DNA from: Candidatus Gastranaerophilales bacterium
GTDB lineage: Bacteria; Cyanobacteriota; Vampirovibrionia; Gastranaerophilales; Gastranaerophilaceae
DNA length: 16,521 bases
Assembly (NCBI GenBank): GCA_900548405.1
Contig: UNSJ01000043.1
Location: 1-16,521 of the forward strand
Direction: 5' to 3'
The notes beneath the pieces are model-generated. The model saw only the letters and a list, made by a program, of their open reading frames with translations. It was not told the origin of the DNA and made no database searches. Position numbers and translations under genes: made by a program. Below, piece after piece: positions 6,191-13,016 of the stretch. Position 1 is the stretch's first letter. Each line of letters begins with the position of its first letter.

Positions 6191-6607
6191 ATGAGTAGAA
6201 CTTCTTCTGTTACTCCTGCCGAAGTTGGAGCCGGTTCGGCTATAATAGGTGCAGGTATAGGTTATACTCTTGCTCCGAGAAAATTCAATTTGGAACAACT
6301 GTTAACTCAAAAGCCTGATGTATTTGTGAAAACTCTGCCTGAAAAAGTCTTGAATGCAGGCACGGAAGCTCATAAAACAGCTTATGCGGCCATAGTTGAT
6401 GCCAGAAAAGCGGTTACTGAAGCTTCTAAAAAGAATTTAGGCGAAGCCAAGCTTGCAGAACTTGTAAGAGCACCAAAGATGGAAAATGCTTACAAAGTTG
6501 TTAAGGGATTTATTCCTAAAGCAAGAGTACAAACCGCTATTGTTCTTGGTGTTATCGGCGGTTTGATAGGTGTGCTGGCAAAGATTATTTTTGGAGAAAA
6601 AGCTTAA
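6191..6607 (+). CDS. Hypothetical small protein with two glycine-rich membrane segments
   Basis: I do not recognise a family. The 138-residue protein has a glycine-rich hydrophobic stretch near the N terminus (about 12-27, GAGSAIIGAGIGYTLA). A soluble, Lys/Ala-rich, probably helical centre follows, and a second glycine-rich hydrophobic segment lies at the C terminus (about 115-134, AIVLGVIGGLIGVLAKIIFG). The spaced glycines resemble glycine zippers that pack transmembrane helices. It may span the inner membrane twice with a loop of about 90 residues. A strong AGGAGGT at 6180-6186 favours the second of two tandem ATGs (6191, 5-base spacing) over the first (6188). It is divergent from the glycosyltransferase and ends in the palindrome TTAA shared with the stop of the convergent PBP4-type gene. 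Confidence 0.8.
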   Translation: MSRTSSVTPAEVGAGSAIIGAGIGYTLAPRKFNLEQLLTQKPDVFVKTLPEKVLNAGTEAHKTAYAAIVDARKAVTEASKKNLGEAKLAELVRAPKMENAYKVVKGFIPKARVQTAIVLGVIGGLIGVLAKIIFGEKA

Positions 6608-7950
6608 TAGCTTGTATAAATATCTCTTAGAATATATTCTTCAAGAGACTTTTTATCGGAAGTTTTAGATTTAGCATCATTTATCATTATATCAAAAGCG
6701 TATGTTTTTCCGCTTCTTGATGTAATGTATCCTGCGATTGCACTTACGTCCGCTAATGTACCTGTCTTGGCTCTTAAATTGTCTTTAAAATAGAGCATTC
6801 TTGATTTAAGTGTACCTTCTCCTGAGGTCGGTAGTGAGTTTACAAAGTATTCGCAGTCTGCTTGTTTTACTAAGAATTCACTCATAAAATCTGCTGTTAT
6901 TATATTATTTTTAGAAACACCGCTTCCGTCAACAATTTTTATGTCTTCTGCGTTTAATCCTGTTTTTTCAAAATATGCATTTAACATCTTTAATGAATTT
7001 GCCAGAGAACCGGTATTTTTGACATATTGTCCGCCGGCAATCTTAAAGACGGTTTCTGCAACAAAGTTATTGCTGTTTTTAAGAATTTGTTCAATTGCGG
7101 GTTCAATAGGGTGAGTTACTTCAGATACCAAATAAACATTTGATGAAGGGGTTTTCTTCTGTGCAAATTTTCCGTAGTAATCAAGTTTTTCATCGCGTAT
7201 AGCATCTTCAAGCCTTAATATAAAATATCTTTTCGGATGATTAATCGGAATTTGTTTTGTAATTTGTCCTTTAACAGTGCCTTCAACAGTTAATAAATCA
7301 GGTGATATGCTGTTGTTACGGCTTATATTAATATCATTTTCATCACCTGTTGTTACAAGGTTCATAAAAGTTGTCGGATAAAATTTAGCAGTATAAATAT
7401 TTGCAGGTGCGCCTTTTGATGTTGGAGCAATAATTATTTTTAAAAGATTTCCGTCTAAATTGTATGAACTGAACTTGGGCATTAAAGGGTTTAAATCATC
7501 ATCCCATTGCCAGCCTTCACCCCATTCTGTGCTGTCTAAAACAAAGTCATCAATGTATACAGCTTTAGGCGATATAATTTTTTTTGCTTTTGCGGCAGAA
7601 ATTAATTCTTTAAGATTTGATGAACGCAAAAACGGATCTGCTCCGAGTTTTAATATCAGTTCATTGTTAGTATTTTTGTATAATTGAGTTTTGAATTCAT
7701 AATCAGAGCCGAGAGTATCCAAAGAAGCTGCAAGAGTTATCATTTTTAATGTAGAGGCAGGCATGTTAGGTTGATTTTCATTTAGTTTATAAACTGTTTT
7801 TCCTGTTTTTACATCTTTAACTGAAACAGATACTGCGCCTTTATTTATTCCTGATGCCGAAATTGTTTTATCAATAGAAGCTCCGTAAGTATTTGTTTGA
7901 ATTGTAAAAAGTGAAATAATCACAAATAAGACAGTTAGAATTTTTTTCAT
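6604..7950 (-). CDS. dacB: D-alanyl-D-alanine carboxypeptidase/endopeptidase, PBP4 (S13) family
   Basis: This exported penicillin-binding protein trims or cuts peptidoglycan peptides in the periplasm. The 448-residue product begins with a signal peptide (lysines at 2-3, hydrophobic core to about 18, likely cleavage near residue 24 after TYGA). The three active-site motifs of the serine-acylating class are present: STLK (66-69) with Ser66 as nucleophile, SNN (293-295) and KTG (395-397). The DGSG motif (341-344) typical of S13 enzymes is also present. The spacing of more than 200 residues between the first two motifs reflects the extra domains that mark PBP4. Its ATG overlaps the stop of the upstream amidase as ATGA (7950-7947), so the two are translationally coupled. 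The C-terminal end meets the convergent small-protein gene in a 4-base overlap. Confidence 0.92.
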   Translation of the reverse strand: MKKILTVLFVIISLFTIQTNTYGASIDKTISASGINKGAVSVSVKDVKTGKTVYKLNENQPNMPASTLKMITLAASLDTLGSDYEFKTQLYKNTNNELILKLGADPFLRSSNLKELISAAKAKKIISPKAVYIDDFVLDSTEWGEGWQWDDDLNPLMPKFSSYNLDGNLLKIIIAPTSKGAPANIYTAKFYPTTFMNLVTTGDENDINISRNNSISPDLLTVEGTVKGQITKQIPINHPKRYFILRLEDAIRDEKLDYYGKFAQKKTPSSNVYLVSEVTHPIEPAIEQILKNSNNFVAETVFKIAGGQYVKNTGSLANSLKMLNAYFEKTGLNAEDIKIVDGSGVSKNNIITADFMSEFLVKQADCEYFVNSLPTSGEGTLKSRMLYFKDNLRAKTGTLADVSAIAGYITSRSGKTYAFDIMINDAKSKTSDKKSLEEYILRDIYTSY

Positions 7951-8768
7951 ATAATTTCTACCTCATAGGTTTCTTTAATATCATTCATACAGGTGCATTT
8001 ATCCCTAAATTCATACATTTCATTGAAATTAAGGCAAGCAGTCATAGCACCTTCTTTCTGGTCTTTAATCTCAGCCAGTGACTCGCCTTTGTAGTCAATT
8101 ATTCTTGAATGTCCAATATTCCATTCATCATTTTCAATGTATCCTGATTGAGTTAATGCTACCATAAAAGTTTGATTTTCAACAGCACGGCATCTTGTCA
8201 TACATTCCCAGGGGATAGGTTTCTTTAATCCCCAGGCAGCACAGTTGACCAGTAAATCTGCTCCTGCTTTTCTGTAAGCTCTGTAAATTTCAGGAAAACG
8301 TATGTCATAGCATACCGTAAGACCTGTTTTAATTCCTTCTATATTAACCATAACAGGATTTTTGCCATTAGTTATAAATTTGCCTTCGTCACAGCCGTAA
8401 TAAGAAAAAAGATGATTTTTTGAGTATTTACATACAAGCTCGCCTTTTCTGTTAATTACAGGGCAGGTATTATAAAAAGTTTCATCATCTTCTTTTTCTA
8501 TAAAACTTCCGCCGATAATCCAGCAGTTGTATTTTTTTGCTAAAGAAGACAGAAAATCTACGGTTTCACTGTTATTGATAAATTCGGCACTCTCTCTGAA
8601 ATGTTTTGGCGACCAGCCTACTGTCCAAACTTCAGGCAGAATAATAATATCAGTTTCTGAATGAACATCTCTTGATATCAATTCCGACACTTTTTTAAAA
8701 TTAGATTTTTTATCCCCAACCTTTGAACACATCTGAATGGCAGATATGTTTATTTCTTTTTCTTCCAT
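7947..8768 (-). CDS. Carbon-nitrogen hydrolase, nitrilase superfamily
   Basis: Nitrilase-superfamily enzymes hydrolyse amides or nitriles with a Glu-Lys-Cys triad. In this 273-residue protein the triad is visible as Glu46 in LPEVWTVGW, Lys117 in YSKNHLF and Cys153 in CYDIRFPE. These contexts match the omega-amidase/deaminated-glutathione-amidase branch, which cleans up side products of transamination. The substrate is an inference from motif style, since several amidases share it. The start at 8768 overlaps the end of the DUF374 gene by 19 bases, and the stop overlaps the start of the PBP4-type gene by 4. The three genes therefore form one operon of unlike functions. No signal peptide is present; the enzyme is cytoplasmic. 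Confidence 0.88.
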   Translation of the reverse strand: MEEKEINISAIQMCSKVGDKKSNFKKVSELISRDVHSETDIIILPEVWTVGWSPKHFRESAEFINNSETVDFLSSLAKKYNCWIIGGSFIEKEDDETFYNTCPVINRKGELVCKYSKNHLFSYYGCDEGKFITNGKNPVMVNIEGIKTGLTVCYDIRFPEIYRAYRKAGADLLVNCAAWGLKKPIPWECMTRCRAVENQTFMVALTQSGYIENDEWNIGHSRIIDYKGESLAEIKDQKEGAMTACLNFNEMYEFRDKCTCMNDIKETYEVEII

Positions 8769-9430
8769 AGCTGATTTTTGAGTGCCTCCTCGTATTTTGC
8801 CGGTGCTTCTTCTTCTAATTTTTCGAGTGAAGATTTAATTTGTTCTTTTATCTGAATTAATTCTTCGTCAGTTGCATCAGGCTTAACATATACAGGTTCG
8901 CCGTATAAATTTAATATATTACAAAAGCCTAAAGGCGTTTTCATTTTATCCCAAGACGGCAGGCTTACGAAAGTTTTTTGAGGTGAATACCAGTAAGACG
9001 GAACTATCGGCGCTCCTGACATTTGCGCAATTTTAATTGCTCCGTTTTTCACCTTATGCAAAGGACCGCTCGGACCGTCAACCATTATTGCAACATAATT
9101 ACCTTCCTTCAGCTGTTCAATCATTTGAAAAGTTGAGGCAACGGCTCCTTTTTTATTTGATGAACCTCGTATTACTTTAAATCCCCATTTTTCGCAAGTT
9201 CTTGCTACAATCTCTCCGTCTATTGAGTTGCTGATAAGGATATTAACTTTATTTCTGTGTTTTATACCGTGAACCAAAAACTGGTTAGCATGCCACATTG
9301 CATAAATACAAGGGGTTAAGTCAGGGTTATTGAATTCTTCAATGTGAGTAAATATTTCCTGCGTTCTTAATATTCTGTATGCAATCCCTGCTACCGTGTC
9401 AATATTTTTTCCGTTGATTAGTCTTACCAT
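8750..9430 (-). CDS. DUF374-family lysophospholipid acyltransferase-like protein
   Basis: The 226-residue protein matches the DUF374 group of the glycerolipid acyltransferase fold. Landmarks are AMWHANQFL (44-52), where a Trp-His pair replaces the usual HX4D, SNSIDGE (67-73), RGSSNKKGAV (88-97) and VDGPSGP (117-123). In diderms, members are annotated as membrane-associated acyltransferases of lipid or lipid A-type molecules; the acyl acceptor here is unknown. No long N-terminal membrane helix is seen. The C terminus is charged, ending WKKKK. The ATG at 9430 lies only 7 bases from a consensus TATAAT, so the mRNA may be leaderless, although AAAGG three bases before the ATG could act as a ribosome binding site on a longer transcript. 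It is the first gene of a three-gene operon. Confidence 0.85.
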   Translation of the reverse strand: MVRLINGKNIDTVAGIAYRILRTQEIFTHIEEFNNPDLTPCIYAMWHANQFLVHGIKHRNKVNILISNSIDGEIVARTCEKWGFKVIRGSSNKKGAVASTFQMIEQLKEGNYVAIMVDGPSGPLHKVKNGAIKIAQMSGAPIVPSYWYSPQKTFVSLPSWDKMKTPLGFCNILNLYGEPVYVKPDATDEELIQIKEQIKSSLEKLEEEAPAKYEEALKNQLWKKKK

Positions 9431-9437
9431 GCCTTTT

Positions 9438-9446
9438 ATTATACCA
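9438..9446 (-). promoter_or_regulatory. Extended -10 promoter of the DUF374-amidase-PBP4 operon
   Basis: On the minus strand TGG precedes a perfect TATAAT (9443-9438). The -35 region is weak. The predicted start at about 9431 is directly before the ATG at 9430, which points to a leaderless or nearly leaderless message. Confidence 0.6.
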
Positions 9447-9532
9447 TAAAGTTCGCTTAACTTAACGACTTGCGCAAATTCTTTTTTGCGGTATCATTTT
9501 AGTACAAGTATTACTTAATAAAGGATAAAATG

Positions 9533-10825
9533 ATGAAAGTAACTTTAGAAAAAGAACAAGAAAATGTAGTAAAATTAGATATTACCATTCCTGCAAAAGA
9601 TGCAGTTGATGCGTATAACAAAGCTGTTCAAAGAATATCTCAATATGTAAATATTGACGGCTTTAGAAAAGGCAAAGCTCCGCGTGCCGTTGTTGAAAGA
9701 CATGTGGGAACAGAAAGAATTAAGCAGGAAGCTATTGAAAACTTGATGCCAAAGGCTATAAATCAGGCAGTTGTTGATAATAACCTTGATATTATTGCTC
9801 AGCCTTATATTACAAACTATAACTTTAATATGGGTGAAGACTTAACTGTTACTGCTAAAGCTGAATTAAGACCTGAAGTTACTTTAGGTGATTACAAAGG
9901 TTTAAACTTGACAGTTAAAGATACTCCTGTTGATGAATCTGCTATGCAAAAATCTATCGACAATCTTTTGAGCCAGCACAGTACTCAAGAAATCGTTACT
10001 GACAGACCGACTAAGGAAACTGATATTGCAGTAATTGATTTTGACGGTTATGCTAACGGTGAAAAAATTCAAGGGGGAGAAGCTAAAAATTATCCTCTGG
10101 ATCTTGCTAATTCAAATTTCATTCCAGGTTTTGCAGAACAATTGGTTGGCAAAAATCTAAATGATGAATTTGAAATTAAAGTGACATTCCCTGAACAATA
10201 TCACGATGAAAAGTTAAAAGGTCAGCCGGCAACTTTCAAAATTAAAATCAATGAAATTAAAGAGAAAAAATTGCCTGAATTGAACGATGAATTCGCTCAA
10301 AAAGTAGGTCCTTTCAAAACAGTTGATGATTTAAAAGCTGATATTCAAAAATATTTAGACACACAAAGAGAAAGAGCTAACAGGCAAAATTCTGAAAATG
10401 AAGTATTTAAAGCTGTAATTGATGCTGCTAAGGTTGAAATTCCTCAATCTATGGTTGACAGAGAAGTTGCTTCTTTAAAAGAAGAATACAAACAAAGACT
10501 TGCTGCTCAAGGTATAAGCTGGGATACTTTGGTTAAAGCTCAAGGTGAAGATGAATTAGTAAAAAATCTTAAAGATGATGCTTTAATCAGAATTAAAAAT
10601 TCTTTAGTAATTGATAAAATCGCTAAAACTGAAAATATTAAGCTTGATCAAAAAGATCTTGAAAAGAAATTCGGAGAATTAAGCGCTGCTTATGGTATGA
10701 AGCCGCAGGATTTAATCAAACAATTAGGTCAAAATCCTGAAGTTTTGGCAAGCATTTCTCAACAAGCTATGAATGATAAAGTTAGAGATTTCTTAATGGA
10801 AAACAACAAAGTTGAAGTTAAGTAA
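9533..10825 (+). CDS. tig: Trigger factor, ribosome-associated chaperone
   Basis: Trigger factor binds at the ribosome exit tunnel and shields nascent chains, with peptidyl-prolyl isomerase activity. The 430-residue protein has the usual three parts. The N-terminal ribosome-binding domain carries the signature GFRKGKAPR (43-51). The FKBP-like isomerase domain lies at about 150-245, from TDIAVIDFDGYANGE to FKIKINEIKEKK. The helical, charged C-terminal chaperone domain ends NNKVEVK. The second of two tandem ATGs (9533) is chosen: it gives a 7-base spacing from AAGGA (9521-9525) and the typical MKVTLEK start. The order tig-clpP-clpX is conserved in many bacteria. Here a terminator after tig and a separate clpP promoter suggest the pieces can be controlled apart. 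A possible promoter, TTGCGC (9470-9475) with TATCAT (9492-9497), is weak. Confidence 0.97.
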   Translation: MKVTLEKEQENVVKLDITIPAKDAVDAYNKAVQRISQYVNIDGFRKGKAPRAVVERHVGTERIKQEAIENLMPKAINQAVVDNNLDIIAQPYITNYNFNMGEDLTVTAKAELRPEVTLGDYKGLNLTVKDTPVDESAMQKSIDNLLSQHSTQEIVTDRPTKETDIAVIDFDGYANGEKIQGGEAKNYPLDLANSNFIPGFAEQLVGKNLNDEFEIKVTFPEQYHDEKLKGQPATFKIKINEIKEKKLPELNDEFAQKVGPFKTVDDLKADIQKYLDTQRERANRQNSENEVFKAVIDAAKVEIPQSMVDREVASLKEEYKQRLAAQGISWDTLVKAQGEDELVKNLKDDALIRIKNSLVIDKIAKTENIKLDQKDLEKKFGELSAAYGMKPQDLIKQLGQNPEVLASISQQAMNDKVRDFLMENNKVEVK

Positions 10826-10841
10826 TTAAAATAATTAATAT

Positions 10842-10870
10842 ATGTGCCGTATTTACAACGGCACATTTTT
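10842..10870 (+). terminator. Intrinsic terminator between tig and clpP
   Basis: ATGTGCCGT (10842-10850) pairs perfectly with ACGGCACAT (10858-10866) around a seven-base loop, and the T run goes on to 10870. It lies 17 bases after the tig stop. Confidence 0.88.
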
Positions 10871-10897
10871 GATTAATATTAGTAAAAGTCATATAAT
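10869..10897 (+). promoter_or_regulatory. Promoter of clpP-clpX
   Basis: TTGATT (10869-10874, 4 of 6) is followed after exactly 17 bases by a perfect TATAAT (10892-10897). The -35 box begins in the last two bases of the tig terminator's T run. Transcription should start near 10904, giving a leader of about 77 bases before clpP. Confidence 0.75.
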
Positions 10898-10912
10898 GTA
10901 ATTAAAATTGTC

Positions 10913-10932
10913 GGAAAGGATTAAAACTTTCC
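10913..10932 (+). promoter_or_regulatory. Inverted repeat in the clpP leader
   Basis: GGAAAG (10913-10918) and CTTTCC (10927-10932) are perfect inverted repeats separated by eight bases, at about +10 to +29 of the clpP promoter. They could form an mRNA hairpin or a repressor site. The sequence matches neither the CIRCE element of HrcA nor a CtsR box as I know them. There is no T run, so it is not a terminator. Confidence 0.45.
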
Positions 10933-10980
10933 TCAAAAAAACGATAATATTTGACGAGAACAGTCAGAAAGGGTAAAAAA

Positions 10981-11571
10981 ATGAGTTTTGTACCGGTAGT
11001 AGTAGAACAATCAAGCAGAGGCGAACGTTCTTTTGATATTTTTTCAAGATTATTAAGAGAAAGAATTATCTTCTTAGGAACTCCTATTGATGATATGGTA
11101 GCTAACCTTGTTGTTGCTCAATTGTTGTTATTAGACAGTGAAAACCCAGAAAAAGATATCATGCTTTACATTAACAGCCCTGGTGGTTCTGTAACCGCAG
11201 GTTTTGCAATATATGATACAATGCAGCATATTAGAGCTGATGTTTCAACTATTTGTTTAGGTCAAGCGGCTTCTATGGGCGCGTTCTTGTTATCTTCAGG
11301 TGCTAAAGGTAAGAGATTGGCATTGCCTCACTCTCGTGTATTAATCCACCAACCTTTAGGCGGTGCTCAAGGTCAGGCTACTGATATTGAAATTCAGGCA
11401 GCTGAAATTATTAGAATTAAAAAATCATTGAACGAAATTTTGGCTTCTAACACAGGTCAATCAATTAAAAAGATTGAAAAAGATACTGACCGTGACTATA
11501 TCATGACTCCGGCTGAAGCTCTTGAATACGGTATGATTGATAAAGTTGTATCACGTGATGCTTTAAAATAG
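10981..11571 (+). CDS. clpP: ATP-dependent Clp protease proteolytic subunit
   Basis: ClpP forms a barrel of two heptameric rings and degrades proteins fed to it by ClpX or another Clp ATPase. The 196-residue product shows the serine-protease triad in the normal spacing: Ser98 in [11 protein letters not shown], His123 in [12 protein letters not shown] and Asp172 in [10 protein letters not shown]. The oxyanion-region SPGGSVTAG (66-74) is also present. The ATG at 10981, with AAAGGG just upstream, is chosen because the product then starts [16 protein letters not shown] like other ClpPs. A TTG at 10951 would only add a basic tail. The short N-terminal propeptide is typical. clpX follows after 22 bases, so protease and unfoldase are made from one message. 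Confidence 0.97.
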   Translation: MSFVPVVVEQSSRGERSFDIFSRLLRERIIFLGTPIDDMVANLVVAQLLLLDSENPEKDIMLYINSPGGSVTAGFAIYDTMQHIRADVSTICLGQAASMGAFLLSSGAKGKRLALPHSRVLIHQPLGGAQGQATDIEIQAAEIIRIKKSLNEILASNTGQSIKKIEKDTDRDYIMTPAEALEYGMIDKVVSRDALK

Positions 11572-11593
11572 TAATTATAAAGGATGTAAAAAC

Positions 11594-12901
11594 ATGGTTA
11601 AACATGATGACAGCAGATTAAAATGTTCATTTTGCGGAAAATCTCAAGATCAGGTTAAGAAATTAATCGCTGGTCCTGAAGTATATATCTGCGATGAATG
11701 CGTTGATTTGTGTAATCAGATATTAGACGAAGAATTTTTTGAAAGCAAAGACAAAGAAGGTGTTGATGGTGAAGCTTCTAATGAAGAAAAACCTATTCCA
11801 AAACCCCATGAAATAAAGTCTTATCTTGATGAGTACATTGTTGGTCAGGATGATGCTAAAAAAGTTTTGTCTGTTGCTGTTTATAACCACTATAAACGTT
11901 TAAAACATAACAAATCTGCTGATTTGAAGAATAATGTTGAAATCCAAAAATCAAATATTCTTCTTGTCGGACCTACCGGTTCGGGTAAAACTTTATTAGC
12001 GCAAACTCTTGCTAAAATGCTTGATGTACCTTTTGCGGTTGCTGATGCTACAACTCTTACAGAGGCAGGGTATGTAGGCGATGATGTAGAAAATATTCTT
12101 TTAAGACTTTATCAAAATGCTGAATTTGATTCTGCTAAAGCCGAAAGAGGTATTATTTACATTGATGAAATCGATAAGATTTCAAGAAAATCCGAAAATA
12201 CATCTATCACACGTGATGTATCTGGTGAAGGCGTTCAACAGGCTTTATTGAAAATGATAGAAGGTACTGTTGCTCATGTTCCACCTCAAGGCGGAAGAAA
12301 ACATCCTCATCAGGAATTTATTGAAATTGATACAAGCAATATATTATTCATTGTTGGCGGTGCGTTTGTAGGTTTGGAAAAAATTATTGAACGCAGAGCT
12401 GATGACGGAACTTCTGTCGGCTTTGGGGCAAAACCTGCATTAACTCAAGCGGAAAAAGATGCTGCTGCGGTTAGAATGCTTAAAAAATTGCAGCCTGAAG
12501 ATTTGCTTAAATTCGGTTTAATCCCTGAATTTATCGGTCGTGTTCCTATCTATGCAGTTCTTGATGAATTGAATGAAAAGACACTTAAAATGATTTTAAC
12601 AGAGCCTAAAAATGCTGTTGTTAAACAGTATAAATGTCTTTTGGAAATGGACGGCGTTGATTTGGAATTTGAACCTGAGGCTATTGACTTAATTGCTCAG
12701 GAAGCTATTAAGCGTAAGACAGGTGCAAGGGCATTACGTTCAATTGTTGAGGAAATTATGCTTGATGTAATGTATGATGTTCCGACAAAAGCTGACATGG
12801 ATAAATTTACGGTTACTGCTGATATGGTTAGAAACCGCAAGAATGCAGAACTGATTAAGCTTCCTACAAAAAACGAAGCCAGTAAAGAAATTACAGCTTA
12901 A
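11594..12901 (+). CDS. clpX: ATP-dependent Clp protease ATP-binding subunit ClpX
   Basis: ClpX is the hexameric AAA+ unfoldase that threads tagged proteins into ClpP. The 435-residue protein has the N-terminal zinc-binding domain with Cys11, Cys14, Cys33 and Cys36 (CSFC...CDEC). Walker A is GPTGSGKT (126-133), and Walker B is GIIYIDEID with Asp191 and Glu192. The pore loop GYVGDDV (159-165) grips substrate. The RKH-type loop GGRKHPHQE and the sensor-2 [11 protein letters not shown] are also present. The ClpP-docking loop reads SVGFGAK, a VGF in place of the usual IGF, which still fits the [LIV]GF pattern. A ribosome binding site AAAGGA precedes the ATG. The gene ends in a terminator at 12923-12954. 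Confidence 0.97.
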   Translation: MVKHDDSRLKCSFCGKSQDQVKKLIAGPEVYICDECVDLCNQILDEEFFESKDKEGVDGEASNEEKPIPKPHEIKSYLDEYIVGQDDAKKVLSVAVYNHYKRLKHNKSADLKNNVEIQKSNILLVGPTGSGKTLLAQTLAKMLDVPFAVADATTLTEAGYVGDDVENILLRLYQNAEFDSAKAERGIIYIDEIDKISRKSENTSITRDVSGEGVQQALLKMIEGTVAHVPPQGGRKHPHQEFIEIDTSNILFIVGGAFVGLEKIIERRADDGTSVGFGAKPALTQAEKDAAAVRMLKKLQPEDLLKFGLIPEFIGRVPIYAVLDELNEKTLKMILTEPKNAVVKQYKCLLEMDGVDLEFEPEAIDLIAQEAIKRKTGARALRSIVEEIMLDVMYDVPTKADMDKFTVTADMVRNRKNAELIKLPTKNEASKEITA

Positions 12902-12922
12902 CAAATATTATAAAATAAAAGC

Positions 12923-12954
12923 AAGCAAGATAGTGATGTCTTGCTTCTTTTTTT
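12923..12954 (+). terminator. Intrinsic terminator of the clpP-clpX operon
   Basis: AAGCAAGA (12923-12930) pairs perfectly with TCTTGCTT (12939-12946) around an eight-base loop, followed by a C and seven T. Confidence 0.85.
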
Positions 12955-12983
12955 GCTTATATATTTTTTGCTTAATATATTTG
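12949..12983 (+). promoter_or_regulatory. Tandem TTTTTTGCTTA repeat with possible polA promoter
   Basis: TTTTTTGCTTATATATT (12949-12965) is repeated almost exactly from 12964 onward. TTGCTT in the first copy (12953-12958) and TATATT in the second (12976-12981) are 17 bases apart and could be the polA promoter, with a start near 12988. The -35 match is poor (3 of 6), so this is tentative. Confidence 0.35.
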
Positions 12984-13016
12984 TAAAATCCTTGTATTTA
13001 TGAAAAAATATATATT

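Noticed and set aside
10951..10980. TTG start extending clpP by ten residues
   Set aside because: The ATG at 10981 has an AAAGGG site and yields the standard ClpP N terminus.
11594..12901. Loss of the ClpP-docking IGF loop in ClpX
   Set aside because: SVGFGAK keeps a functional [LIV]GF pattern at the expected place, so docking should be normal.
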